A DNA stretch of 64,000 bases from Stereocaulon alpinum (lineage: Eukaryota > Ascomycota > Lecanoromycetes > Lecanorales > Stereocaulaceae). Position numbers and translations under genes: made by a program. Below the pieces are notes generated by a model. That model was not told where the DNA came from and did not search any database. It worked only from the letters and a program-made list of their open reading frames with translations. This document shows, piece after piece, positions 10,680 through 22,121 of the stretch; position 1 is the stretch's first letter; every line of letters starts with the position of its first letter. The stretch lies in assembly GCA_018257865.1 (NCBI GenBank), contig JAEUBA010000010.1, positions 248,001-312,000 on the forward strand. Direction: 5' to 3'.

Positions 10680-12674
10680 TCACTCAAACTCCACGGGACA
10701 TCCATCTCTCAATGACATAACTAAGGTCATTTTTTGCCGTTCTTTCGCTATCCTCTCGACACCGCGACTGTGGTGAGATGAGTAACCCGTCCATGTCTGA
10801 GCTTGAGGTCTGTCAAATTGACCAGCTTTGATCACAGGGAATGTTTGAAGTATTCGGACGACAGCATAAGATGTTTCGGTGAGGCCGAAGTCCTCTAAGT
10901 TAGGCCATCAGGTTAGCGAAAGGGTCCTCAGAAGTAAATCCGATCATCTCAATGTAAATTGAGCAAATTTCGAGATGACTTACGCCCAAGACAGACCCGT
11001 GGGCCACCATTGAACGGAAGATAGCCCCAGCGGGCATTGACTTCATCGTGATACAAAGGTAGATCCTCCTCCCAGCGTTCGGGGCGGAACTCCTCAGCGT
11101 CATCTCCATACAGGTCTTTCCGCCGGTGCATCGCATAGATCAGGTAGGCCACGTTGTCACCTTTGCGTACAAGCACGGGCGATGAGCGATCTGGGCCACC
11201 GCCTGTTGGGAGGACAGTTGTCCGGTGAACAGTCCGAGTATTAACGGGTACAGAAGGATACAAGCGAAGAGCTAAAGATAATCGGTGATTAGCGGGGGCA
11301 CCTGCTTAATGACTTGAAATCGATTTGATCATACTTTCTTTGAGTACATTTGCCAGATACGTCATCTTCTTGATGTCTTCCCGGCTCAAGTCTTCACTGT
11401 CACCGGCAACCGATGAGATCTCATCTCGCAAGCGGGTTAATACCTGTGGATGGCGCGGCAGGAGGTAGCTGTGGTCAATGACTGGTAAGCAAAGATGAAT
11501 TGACCTAGGGGGAGTTCCATGCCTTACAATGTCCACGACAGCAGACAAGCTGTTGTATCTCTACCAGCGAGCAGAATATTAAGGAGTTGGTCCCGTAGCG
11601 CCTTTCGATCGCGAGAGTCCTTGGCGATAGCATCAATAAACACATAACGTCCATGGCCATCGGAGGATTTCGCGGAATTGGATTGACGTCGGTCTATGAT
11701 ATTCTCGATGAATGTATGTACTGATGCGCAGGCTTCACGGAAGCGCCGGCCACCTATAAGCCAATAGAGATCCAAGTAACGATAGCGCTGCACCACATAA
11801 TCCTGGGCAATGTCGAATGCCTTCGCAAATTCAATATCATCTGCGGACTGGGTCGCCCTCAAGCTGTACGTCGATTCGCCAAACAGAAATGCTGATGTGG
11901 TATCCAGTGTAAATCGGAAGAACAGCGGCTGCAGATCTATGCTCTTTCTGCTCTCGAGGATGCAAGCGATCAAATCATCAACATGCTCACGGAGTATGTC
12001 AAGATTCTGGTATTGCTGTCGAGCAAATTGGGGTCGCAGCATTTCTCGCGAGTGCTTCCAAGCTGCTCCATCTTGTGTGAAGATCCCATCGCCAAGCAAG
12101 GGGAAGAATATTTGGCGACGAAGCCCATACCCAAAGTCTAGCCCCCAAGTCAACAAAGCCATCTTCTCGAGGGCCATGAAAAAGTGTGTTCACGTACCAC
12201 TGAAGCGAGACGAGAACATGGCCTCGAGATTCTTTGGATCAATTGTACCAAACGCAGGTGTTCCCAGGAATTTCTGCTCCAGGGTGTTCCCAACATCTTG
12301 AAAATGAAACAGGAATAGCTCCATCAAGCGACTTATTCCTATCGGCTTCGAAGATTTGCAACAGACGGTCGATACCCCACGGCCATCCATTTCGGAGTCG
12401 AGGTGCAGGAAGACACCCATGACTCTGACCGTAGGCCTTCTCTGCCTGCGGATTGTCAGTCGTGATCCTTAGGTAGTATCGTCTTTTTGATCAAGCGATA
12501 TTCCTGAGGAGACTCATGCTTGACATGAGATTCGAGCGCCAGCCTTACCGTGTATGCAGCGTGTTTGACAGAGCTGCGGTAGATGTACCAAGCCGCTAAG
12601 ACCACGATCAGTACTTGGAATGCAGAAACTTGTTTGACAGCGTCTGAGGTGACCTCAGCAAAAGCTTCAAGCAT
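10680..12674 (-). pseudogene. CYP52-clan cytochrome P450 with one frameshift
   Basis: Exons 12674-12549, 12445-12198, 12137-11528, 11468-11335, 11271-10984 and 10894-10680 give about 539 residues if one extra base is ignored. Features in order: N-terminal membrane anchor, LRNGWPWGIDRLLQIFEA, SSRFSDFGYGLRRQIFFPL, I-helix LLAGRDTTACLLSW, the ExxR region KETLRLYPSVPVN, EEFRPERWEE and the haem loop FNGGPRVCLGQ, then a full C-terminus. This is the pattern of the CYP52 clan, membrane monooxygenases that often hydroxylate alkanes or fatty acids at the terminal carbon. In exon 2 the frame coding FEADRNKSL is out of register by one base with the next conserved block, MELFLFHFQDVGNTLEQ (near 12325-12332). 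No intron can bridge this. All other junctions are intact, so it is either a young pseudogene or an assembly error. Confidence 0.82.
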
Positions 12675-13465
12675 AGTAATTGAAGAGGGTGAGTTACAAC
12701 TGACTAGAAAAGCAATATTCCCTTAGAATCCGCAACGGCCTTTAGGGGCCTACGCGGTAGGGTGGGGTCCCTTCATCTCAAGACTTCACCATCCAGGGTT
12801 GCATATGCAGGCCAATTAGCCATGAGACGAATGAGGATACGCGCCGGATGTGACTTGTCAGTTGGGGGCGAAGAAGAGCCAATGACATCTCTAGCTCGCG
12901 GGGGGATTGTGATCCGACTCGAGTGCGACCGAGACTAACAAGTCTGCTGTTTTCTAGACGCGCTCTCCGACACCTAACTTACATGTGCTGCTAACCACTC
13001 GAAGCTGCAAGCTACTCAACTGCTCCCCACTAAAGAGCGTTTCGAGTTGCCCGAGTTGCCATCGTAATTAGTGGATGCTATGGGCGCTCGCTTATGCAGT
13101 GGCTGCGGTCTGTGATTGTCGTGGGAGCCTGCACTACATCTCCATGCATCTTTCGCGACACCGAGAAACATCCGGCCAATGATTGTCCATCGAGTCCTCC
13201 CACTCCATCAATTCCGCCGGGTCCAGTCTCAGCCCGTCCCAATGTCCCCATTCGATCTCGAGTCCAAGGCAAGGATATCTACGCTTTTGCAGATGGACTC
13301 CTCCTCTAACCAATTGTTGTACTGCGGACTGCGGCTCCACCCTATGCGACGAGGAGTACTAGCCTTATAGGTTGATCCGACTTGAAATCATTCTTTCAGC
13401 ACCAATCTTTCCTGCCGCTGAAGTCTTCGTCCGGCTTCAGTATCTACGATAATGCATGGTTGGCG
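12675..13465. promoter_or_regulatory. Divergent promoter region between P450 and NLR
   Basis: These 791 bases lie between the P450 start (minus) and the NLR start (plus) and should hold both promoters. Frames at 13078-13340 overlap on both strands and look non-coding. No repeat or clear transcription-factor array was recognised. Confidence 0.5.
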
Positions 13466-16400
13466 ATGACCTCTTGGGGTCTGAGAAGTCTGTATACTCC
13501 CACTGTCGGCAGCAGACAGGACGCTTTATGTGTGGAGTGAGTATGTCCGGTCAGCAAGTGTGACTTGGATCTCACATTCCTTAATCGCTCCTTGCATGAT
13601 CTTCTCCCACGCTCGATTCAATTGCTTTCTTTCTTCCCCATTCGCGCATGGATTTTACCAATGCGCACATGAGCGCTTTCAATGGCTACGATCTGACACA
13701 GTCACAGTATTGTCGCAGTCCACGGCCTTGGGGGAGACCAGCTTGAGACTTGGACTGACCCGCAAGCTGGGACTCTCTGGCTCAGAGACTTGCTACCTTT
13801 CGAAACGCTACCGTCACGTGTGCTTGTTTTCGGTTATAAGGCCGACGCCTCGGCTTTCTTTGGCGACGATTCAGCAAACAGGATCCTACAGCATGCTCAT
13901 ACCCTTGTTGCCGAGCTCGAAGCGAATCGAGCATTAAGCAATGCTACAGAGCGCCCAATCATATTTATCTGCCACGGACTTGGGGGGGTCTTGGTGAAGA
14001 AGGCACTTGCATATGCCGCCACCAGGACCTCGAATAAGGTCGAACATCTTTACTCTATCTACATATCAACCTACGGCATTCTTTTCATGGGCACCCCTCA
14101 CAATGGAATGGAACACACTGCATGGCATGTCATGGCTCACGTGCCAAGGGCTACCGATGGCGCGCCTAGTAACCTTTCCAAGGCCATGACAGAGAACTCT
14201 GAGGCACTGCAAAATATTTCAGATCAATTTGCTCCTTTGGTCAAACAGTTTCATATATTCTTCTTCTGGGAAGGCGTTGAGACAGATTCAGGCCATCACA
14301 AGGGCTATGTCGTCAGAGAAGATTCAGCCGCCCCAATTTGGGACAACACAGAACGCTCTGCGCTACACGTTACGCACTCCCAGATGTGCAAATTCGCCAA
14401 CAGAAACTCTACAGACTTTCAGACGGTACTAGCTGCTCTATTGAGATACGCGCGTGACGCTCCAGGGACAATTGGCCCACGGTGGACCAGTGCCCGAAGG
14501 TTTCTCGCTACCCAGCGTTCGATGGAGGCAGCGGAGCTCATCGGTTTCGACGCACACAACAACAATACCCCGTACATCTGCCAGAGCCCTACGGTTAATG
14601 AAGGAGACGGGTACCGGAAAGTCAAAAACAAATATTTCCATGTGCCACACAACGTCAGCAGTATATTCACTGGCAGGGACGTTGTTACACGCATGCTGCG
14701 AGATAAGATCTTAGAGTCCAGCGAGACCTCTAGCCCACATCAACAGAAACGATTCGTGCTCTATGGCTTGGGCGGATCCGGCAAAACCCAATTTTGTCTC
14801 AAATTTGTTCAAGATAATCGTGAAAGGTAAGATACAATGATGAGACACACCGTCCCTGGAGCCTGCTGACATTGATCTTTCTAGCTTCTGGGCTATATTC
14901 TGGGTGGATGCAAGTAGTGTTGCGAACGCTGAGAGAGCTTTGTCTCAGATTGGGCGATTGGGCGGTTTGGGGGAGACACCTGATGCCGGATTGTACTGGC
15001 TCACTAGTCTTGAAGTACCGTGGCTGTTGGTAATCGACAATGCCGATGATCCCACCGTGGACTACTCCAGATTCTTCCCAGCTGGCGAGAGAGGTCATAT
15101 TCTAGTGACTAGCCGAAACTCTGATTGCAAGATACATGCGACCGTCGGATACTACGAATTTGGGGATATGGATGAGGAAGATGCGATCACACTTTTACTG
15201 AAAGCGGCTCAACATGGTGGCGTCAATGACAAGAAAGTGAGAGACATAGCGAGGCCTGTTGTCAAAACCCTTGGCTACCTTGCACTTGCTCTCATCCAGG
15301 CCGGAGCGTCAATAAGACAAGGCATTTGCTCTCTGGAGGACTACCTTGCTGTGTTTGCCACGTACAGAAAACAGATCATGAGTGATCAGCTCACCCAAGG
15401 CACTGATAATTATCAGTATACTATATACACCACTTGGGAGGTCTCCGTTCAGACCATAGAGGGATTAGCATCAGAAAGGGCGGTTGACGCTATTCAAATT
15501 CTTCATATCCTGGCCTTCTTACACTTTGAACAAGTCCCAGCCACCATGTTTGAACGTGCATGGAACATTTCGCAGCAATCAGGTGATATAGAAAAACCGA
15601 AAACGCTAGCCGCCAGGATACTGGAAGTTTTCTTGTGCTTCGCCATATTGGCTCACCTATACAACCTCTTATTTACCGCATCAATTGGGAGCACGCGACT
15701 ATGTCTACCCAATATTCTACTCCAGAAAAGCCCTAAATGGAACGTGTATCGCTTTCGCCAAGCAATCACACTTCTAGGAAAGTTCTCACTTATCTTGACG
15801 GATGATGAGAAACAGAGCTACTCCATGCACCCAATGGTTCACTTTTGGGCAAGAGAACGGCTGAGCAAGGACGATCAGAGCTCCTGGTCCCAAATCGCCA
15901 CTACTACCCTCGCGAACTCGATAACTCCAAAACTCGAACCATCTAGTCAACAATATCGGAGGTCACTTTTACCACACATTGATGCTTGTATGCAGTACGA
16001 GCACTCACAGGCTACTCCAGAGCGCAAACACAGAGACGATTACGTCTCACAGAATGTCAAATTTGCAGCGATATATTCCGAGTGCGGCATGTGGATCAAG
16101 GCCAGAGAGTTGCAGGAAGGTGTGATGGACTTGAAACAACAATCGCTGGGCGAAAAACATCCCGACACACTTCAGGCGATGACTGCTCTTGCATGGACTT
16201 ATTGGAACCTTAGTCGTATAAAGAAGGCTGTGGAGTTACAGCGCAGAGTAGTGGAGATCAGTTCCCAGGCCCTTGGTGCCCAAGATCCCAAAACACTCAA
16301 AGCGATGGATAACCTTGCCGGCACCTATTGGCTTTGTGGACGAAGGCATGAGGCCCGTAGACTAGGGGAAGAAGCAGTGGAAGGATTACAGCGCTCACTG

Positions 16401-17141
16401 GGCCCGGGTCATCCAGATACATTGACGGCAATGGAGAATCTTGGCAGGACATACATGCACCTTGGTCGCCTTGAGGAGGGACTATCACTGCAATTGAAGG
16501 TTCTGGAAGCCCGGAGAAAAATGCTTGGTCCAAGTCACCCTGATACGTTGATGGCTATGGCAAATTTGGGGATGACGTATCATGCGCGTGGAAACCTCAA
16601 CGATGCCGAGCAGCTGTTGCAAGCTGTGGTAGCTACACGAAAACTTGTCCTTGGGAATGAGCATGCTTACACTCTGTGGGCAATCAATGACCTGTCGAAG
16701 ATATATGTGGACCAAGGTCATGCTGCCGAAGCTGAGGAGCTGCTAGAGAGTATATGGGAAGTGGTGGTGCGAACCTTAGGGGAGAAGCACATTGGGGCAT
16801 CGATGACAATGATGAATCTAGCACGAGCTTACAACGGCCAGGGCAAATGGGCTAAGGGTTGCTCAACTCTCACAGATCTCATCGAAATGCAATTGCAAAC
16901 CCTGGGACCACAACATCCGGATACACTGGTAGCAAGGTCGGAGCTTGCGCGCACATATAAGCACCTGGATAGACTGGACGAGGCTGAGAAACTCTTCTTG
17001 GACGTGATTGAGAACATGACTAAGACCCTGAGTCCTGAACACCCCTGGACGAGAAAAGCTATCGGTCAACTTTCCGCGATTTACATTGGCCAGGGCCGGC
17101 TGGATGAAGCGGAGACGCTGGATTTGAGACTTCGTCAGTGA
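13466..17141 (+). CDS. NLR-type receptor: SesB-like hydrolase, NB-ARC, TPR
   Basis: Exons 13466-13536, 13702-14826 and 14885-17141 give 1150 residues in phase. The start was chosen because MTSWGLRSLYTPTVG, a GTGAGT donor and a phase-2 join restore the family N-terminus before SIVAVHGLGG; the frame just upstream of SIVAVHG holds a stop at 13694, so an intron is needed. Domains: SesB-like hydrolase (about 1-270), linker, NB-ARC with P-loop GLGGSGKT (379-386), Walker B WLLVIDNADD (about 445), sensor GHILVTSRN, a GLPL-like LGYLALAL, winged-helix and YSMHPMVHFW (about 710), then TPRs (about 790-1150). Such NLRs are proposed to sense nonself or cellular damage and to trigger programmed cell death. 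The nucleophile elbow reads ICHGLGG: Gly116 stands where serine is expected, while His249 is kept. The acceptor could also be at 13707. A paralogous solo hydrolase lies 3 kb upstream. Confidence 0.9.
16080..17141 (+). repeat. Array of about eight 42-residue TPR units
   Basis: The C-terminus of the NLR is built of 42-residue units of the kinesin-light-chain type. Each carries a pattern like AxxNLGxTYxxxGRxxEAexL...LGpxHPDTLxA; LG.xHPDTL-like ends recur near 16150, 16280, 16405, 16530, 16660, 16785, 16910 and 17035. A ninth partial unit ends the protein. Units differ clearly from one another, so this is an old array and not a recently homogenised one. In this receptor class such repeats are thought to bind the ligand. 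Confidence 0.85.
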
Positions 17142-17649
17142 ACAGCATCTGAGTCCACGATGGCTTTTTTCGTGCCAAACGAATACATATTATGGAGTGG
17201 CGGCCCTTTAAGGGCCTGTTAGTCCAAGAAAGCGAAAAGCTGCTGGTAGATATCGCCTTTCGGCAAAGTGCCTGTTCGCCGCTGATTGATCTTACACAGA
17301 GACAAGGGCCTAGACGGCCTTCAGATGGTCACTTACGCTGCCAATAATGATCATTACAAGACCTTAACCCATTCTTCGTAAGAACTTCCTCTAGCACCCT
17401 TTGGCCTCGAATCTCGCAGTACTCGAGCCGGATGCTAGCCATACGCTTCGTCGATCAAGCGGACTAATGCAAGAAAGCAGGACAATTTTCCAGATCATGA
17501 TATCCAGCTGCAGTATATAATGCAAATTGGGCTTCAAATTAAAGGACAGCAAGGAATCACTTAGTTGATAATGCGCTTACAACGAAGGCAGGCTTAGACA
17601 CGTCATGTGCCGACTCAGTCAATTAACGACTACGTTACGAATTAGAACT

Positions 17650-18310
17650 GTTTTCCACGGTACCAGATACCTCAGAAACAGTATATAAGAATATTGGCGG
17701 GCGTACTTGGAGGACGCGGACGCACTTATTTGCCTCAGTACCTTAGACATGCCAAGTCTTTCGTATATATCTCACACGTTCGACTGGTCACTTTACGGAT
17801 ATTATACGTCATATCAAGATAAGACCTAATTATCTTATTCAAATCTTTTTTAAAAAAATATAAAGCTCCTGTGGTAATTCTGTATAAGTAAATTTCACTC
17901 TGTAGCTTATTATATATCTGGTTTTCTGGTCTTGGTGGGTCGCGACTACTCTTTTAGGAAAGCACGTTCTTACTAACTTCTTAGAAACGTAGAGCTCGAC
18001 CTCAACCTTTTCCTCCTATCCTATCTCCTCCTCTTCAGATACAACACCTCTCCCTCTTCAGATATATCCCTCTCCTATAATCACCGCCGCTACCTACCCT
18101 CAGATCGATCCGTAAGAGGCTGTACATAATAGCCTCCTCAGATATTAAGTTCTTGTCTCCAGTATAACCGACCTAGGAGAAGGAAAATACTGGCAAGGCG
18201 AGCCTTAATATAACTCTTAAGAATACAGTCGACGACCGGTACTCTTCGAAGAAGACTTCTAAGCAGCTGCATAATTCCGATGGCCGCCCTGAAGTCTTAC
18301 GCAGACGCTA
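17650..18310. other. AT/TA-rich decayed segment, possible mobile-element remnant
   Basis: Base composition shifts to many TA steps and short AT runs, with blocks such as a run of A and T near 17847-17863 and two near-identical CTCTTCAGATA blocks around 18034 and 18056. It contains no long open frame. TA enrichment is what repeat-induced point mutation leaves in old fungal repeats, so a dead transposon is the likely source. I could not name an element or find its ends. Confidence 0.35.
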
Positions 18311-18333
18311 CAGATATAAATACGTGATATCAA

Positions 18334-18645
18334 ATGACATCGGTCTTCCGCTTCAACCCGTCTATGAATATGTCTAGGTTCTCGCCCTTAGGGGCTACAG
18401 GGACCGAGCGAGGTCATTCTGAGACACCCTTTAAGCTGACATCGACTGGCGGAAAACTTTTAGGCCACGTTCATCTGTGCGATGGCAATGCGCTGATGCT
18501 TTCCATATCAACATCCGTGGCTAGTAATTTGCCTAATGGATTCAAGTGTGAAGTGTGTGAGTGTCAATTCGAGTCCCACTCATTGGCAACAATTCACCGA
18601 GCGATCACTAGGCCATTTACTTGTCATATTTGTAGTCACCTTTGA
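18334..18645 (+). pseudogene. Zinc-finger-like relic
   Basis: The 103-codon frame ends with FKCEVCECQFESHSLATIHR and then RPFTCHIC before a stop. This looks like a C2H2 finger followed by the start of a second one, but the spacing is off by one and the second histidine of the first finger is missing. It most likely is a fragment of a larger zinc-finger gene next to decayed sequence. A chance match is possible. Confidence 0.3.
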
Positions 18646-18684
18646 TCTGTGCGTCCCAGTTGTCGGCTGCTTGCAACGGAATCT

Positions 18685-18697
18685 CCCCCCCCCCCCC
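18685..18697. repeat. Poly-C tract (13 C)
   Basis: A homopolymer of 13 C on the plus strand, flanked by CT steps. Such tracts are length-unstable and error-prone in sequencing. Confidence 0.9.
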
Positions 18698-19689
18698 TCT
18701 CAAGTACCTTAGGACTCGGCAAGTCGTAACTTGGTAGCCTCACTGGTCGTTCGTCCGCTGCTGTTAATTCCGAAGTTTGTTTCCCCCGTCCGTTCTGCCG
18801 AGCCAAATGCTTGGCTCCCGATGCAAAAGATGACATAAACTCGATGAGCAAGCCAGCAGAGTCAGCACTTGGCGGGTCCTCTAGATTATCACTACCGGAC
18901 ACGGAGACAACTGCTGAATTGATGACAAGTGCATGAGACCAGCTGGCCCCTGAAGGTCACCCTAAGGCTAGTCTGTTAAGCTACCTTACGACTCAACCTT
19001 ACAGTACCTAGGGATTGGCCTTAGTAGAGGCCCAAGCGCCAGGCTTGACTTTTGCTTTTATTACTCAGGAACGCTGTGCTTAACAAGTTCTACTACTCTG
19101 CCGTATAAAGCTAAAATTCTAGTATTACACCAAAGGTTGAATCTTCGAATCTCAGACTTTGCATCTCGATATTCAGACTTTTGAGGGAATTGACAATATG
19201 CGCTGCCGTAGTAAGCCAACCAGATAGGCAGGCACTTGGCCAATTGCGGAGTCACGGGTGCTCCAAGTCAAGTATGCGGATCCTCATGGAGTGCATCCCT
19301 CGAACAACAAAGGCAGTCTTTCGCCCTTGGCTGTGCCATCACATGCCGTGATTTCTTTGCTTGATTCGCCATTTTTAGATGACTGTGAAACGTGCATGAT
19401 GACTCCGCACATCCATGAAGCTCGGTCCGGCAGTGAGCCGATTATTCTCGTGCTGGGTAGACTGACTTGATGGCGACGAACCTGACAGTATCACTTTGAA
19501 GTATGCCAAGCTAGTATAAGCTTAGTCGACGGCATATCGAGCAATCTGTTGGAGCTTCTTATCTACCCCTCAATTCGGCCCACTAAATATAAAATTTGCG
19601 CTGTCTACACTTCATCATCCTTCTGGTGCAAGTCGATCTTCTCTCACATCTCCTGACTCGTCGGACCTTCTAACACAGAAAAACTAAAC

Positions 19690-21472
19690 ATGGGTTCCGA
19701 AGCTCCAGAGTACTCCATCATAGTCGTGGGAGCTGGGCCTGCAGGATGTGCTCTCGCATCTCGCCTAGCGAGGAGTGCGAAACATCCAAACGTACTCCTA
19801 GTAGAAGCTGGCGGCAAGAACGATGATCCAGAAATGAAGATTGATGCGGAAAAGTGGATTCACAGAATGCAACCTGCGCAGTCGTGGGGCTATGAAACCG
19901 TGCCGCAAGAGCATTTGGGAGGCAATGTTGTACCTTACGATCGAGGCAAAGGCCTTGGAGGCAGTAGCTCTATCAACTTCTCCGTGTGGAACATCGGTCC
20001 TAAAGACGACTATGATGAGATAGCTCGGCTGGTGGGAGATGAAGCGTGGAAGTGGGAAAATGCACATGAGCGGTTCAAGAAGCTCGAATCATTTCATGGT
20101 TTAGGGTTTGATATTCCTAGCGACTTCAAGGACTACCTTGACCCTTCACCGAAGGATCATGGTACCTCTGGGCTGCTCAATATTGGATTTCCTGCTGTCT
20201 GGGAGAAGAGCCACAAGGAGATAACCGACATATTCGCAGCCTCGGGTCACGAAAAGAACCTTGATCTCAACTCTGGCAATCCTCTTGGGCTGTCGGTGAC
20301 GGCTGCTACGGCCTATAGAGGCACTCGAGTAACAGCCGCGGATCTCCTCCAGGACGCCCCCAAGAACCTTGAAATCCTCACCGATACCCAAGTAGCACGC
20401 ATGATATTCTCTCCTAATGATCCGCTCAAAGCCATCGGAATTGAGACCATCGACGGCGACAACATCCTCGCCACGCATGAAGTTATTCTCTCAGCCGGCT
20501 CCCTCGATACCGCAAAGCTCCTCCTCCTCTCCGGCATCGGAGACGCTACCCAGCTCAAACAACACAACATCCCCGTCCGCCTCGACCTCCCCTACATCGG
20601 CAAAGGCCTAAAAGACCACCACTCCACTACCCTAACCTGGAAACGCGCCCCCCACACCACAACCCGGCCCACCTACTACCGAGACCCGGACCTCCAAGCC
20701 GCAGCCCGCGAACAATGGACCATCGACCAAACCGGCCCACTCTCCGAAATCGCCTGCGTAGCCGCCGTAGCCTTCTTCAAAAGCGACGCCGTCTACCAAA
20801 GCGAAGAATTCCGCGCTCTGCCCGAAGACCGCAAAGCCCATTTGCTGAAACCCACCGTCCCGACTTCCGAAATCTACCTAAACGGTCCGAGTGCAGAACA
20901 CTTCACCTCCCCCGAAACCGCAGAGCCGCTATTAACAATATTCATCCTCAACCTCAACACCGAAAACACAGGCACAGTAACACTCCAATCATCCGATCCC
21001 AAGATCCCAGCCCTCTTCGACCCCAAATTCTTCTCCCACCCCTTCGGCCGCAGACAAGTAATCGAAGCAACGCGCGAAGTGCTCCGCGTAGCCGAAAGCG
21101 ACGCCTTCCAAAAAGACACCACAGGAGTTTTGTCTGCGCCCAAGAGTTCCAGCGAAGAAGACATCCTGGAGTATTGGAGAGAGACTACGTTTAGTACGTG
21201 GCATATGACTGGGACAGTGAAGATGGGCAAGTCGGGTGAGGAGGAGACTTGTGTTGATACCAATTTTCGAGTCATTGGTACCAAAGGCCTGAGGGTGGCG
21301 GATTGTAGTGTTTTGCCGATTTCGCCAAAGTAAGTTGTTTGCGGATATTATCTAGGTTTTCCGGGCAAGTCTGAACTAATGGCTTAATAGTGCTCATACG
21401 CAAGCCGCCGCATACCTGACGGGGATGACGGCTGGTGATAAGATCGCTGCTGAGTATAGCTGGGACGAGTGA
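19690..21472 (+). CDS. GMC-family FAD oxidoreductase
   Basis: Exons 19690-21329 and 21391-21472 give 573 residues. The N-terminus carries the FAD dinucleotide fold IIVVGAGPAGCALASRLA and LLVEAGG, then the GMC signature region GKGLGGSSSINFSVWN. The second GMC signature, EVILSAGSLDTAKLLLLSGIG, and the C-terminal catalytic motifs follow: histidine in STWHMTGTVKMG, and NAHTQAAAYL after the intron. The family oxidises alcohols, sugars or similar compounds with FAD; the substrate cannot be read from sequence. There is no signal peptide, so the enzyme is probably intracellular. Codon use changes abruptly inside the gene: 20450-21120 is strongly C-ending, while the last 350 bases favour G and T. It stands alone beside the gene-poor block. 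Confidence 0.92.
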
Positions 21473-22121
21473 ATGATATACAGATGGAAATGATGTGACG
21501 ATTGCACGATTATCTACGCCTGTATCGTTTACTTGCCATGCTCGTATTTGATATTCGTTCTAGAGCCGGCTATAGATGTTTTCAGCTGTCTTGTGTAGTA
21601 TGGGGAATGACAAAGCACAAGGAAATTTATTCCTAGGATCTAGTCTTGATAAGGTAAATTATACCGTAAGGGCCCCTTTACTCCTTACCTGCGCGCTATG
21701 ATATATTCAGCCGCAGAATATATCCACTGCATTCACGTAGCTAGGCGCTAATGGGGAGGGGGTAGCGTGCAGACTAGAGCAATGGAGAGCCAGAACGCGC
21801 ATTATATTTCCATAGTCATCGTCGAATCAAAATATATACAAAGCGTCCAGAACAGCCTGCGGTGTCCGTTGTAAGGCAACATAGCTGGCTGCAGACCATT
21901 TGGCTTCAAAGTAGCTTCCGTCAGAATTCCGAGAGACCCGCTCTATCTACTCTGACAACCCTGGCAAGAATATCAGAAGCCATACATCGATTGGCAGAGT
22001 CACAATTCGCTCAACTCACGTATCGAATATATTCGTTGCTCTAGTGATGATGTCGTTGATGATGAAAAACAGCAAATATTGCCAATCTCAAGAGATATTC
22101 ACTACTACGGATTCGACGGAG
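21473..22121. other. Intergenic between convergent genes
   Basis: The 3' flanks of the GMC gene (plus) and of the membrane-protein gene (minus) meet here. The open frame at 21862-22044 is short with no recognisable domain. No repeat was seen. Confidence 0.5.

Larger units (their letters stand above)
17142..19689. other. Gene-poor stretch with relics
   Basis: No intact gene is supportable in these 2.5 kb. The part at 17650-18310 is AT- and TA-rich and looks decayed; 18334-18645 keeps a zinc-finger-like open frame; a poly-C run lies at 18685-18697. Just before the GMC gene (19560-19689) the sequence is a plausible promoter and leader. The short frames at 18636-18902, 19061-19255 and 19258-19470 show no family features. 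Confidence 0.5.

Noticed and set aside
12190..12422. ATG at 12420 as the P450 start
   Set aside because: In that frame the conserved LRNGWPWGIDRLLQIF block is lost; the membrane-anchor exon at 12674-12549 joins in phase to the other frame.
13530..13937. Plus-strand frame with ATG before the receptor
   Set aside because: It reads the hydrolase region in the wrong frame; the family motifs SIVAVHGLGG and LVFGY are in another frame.
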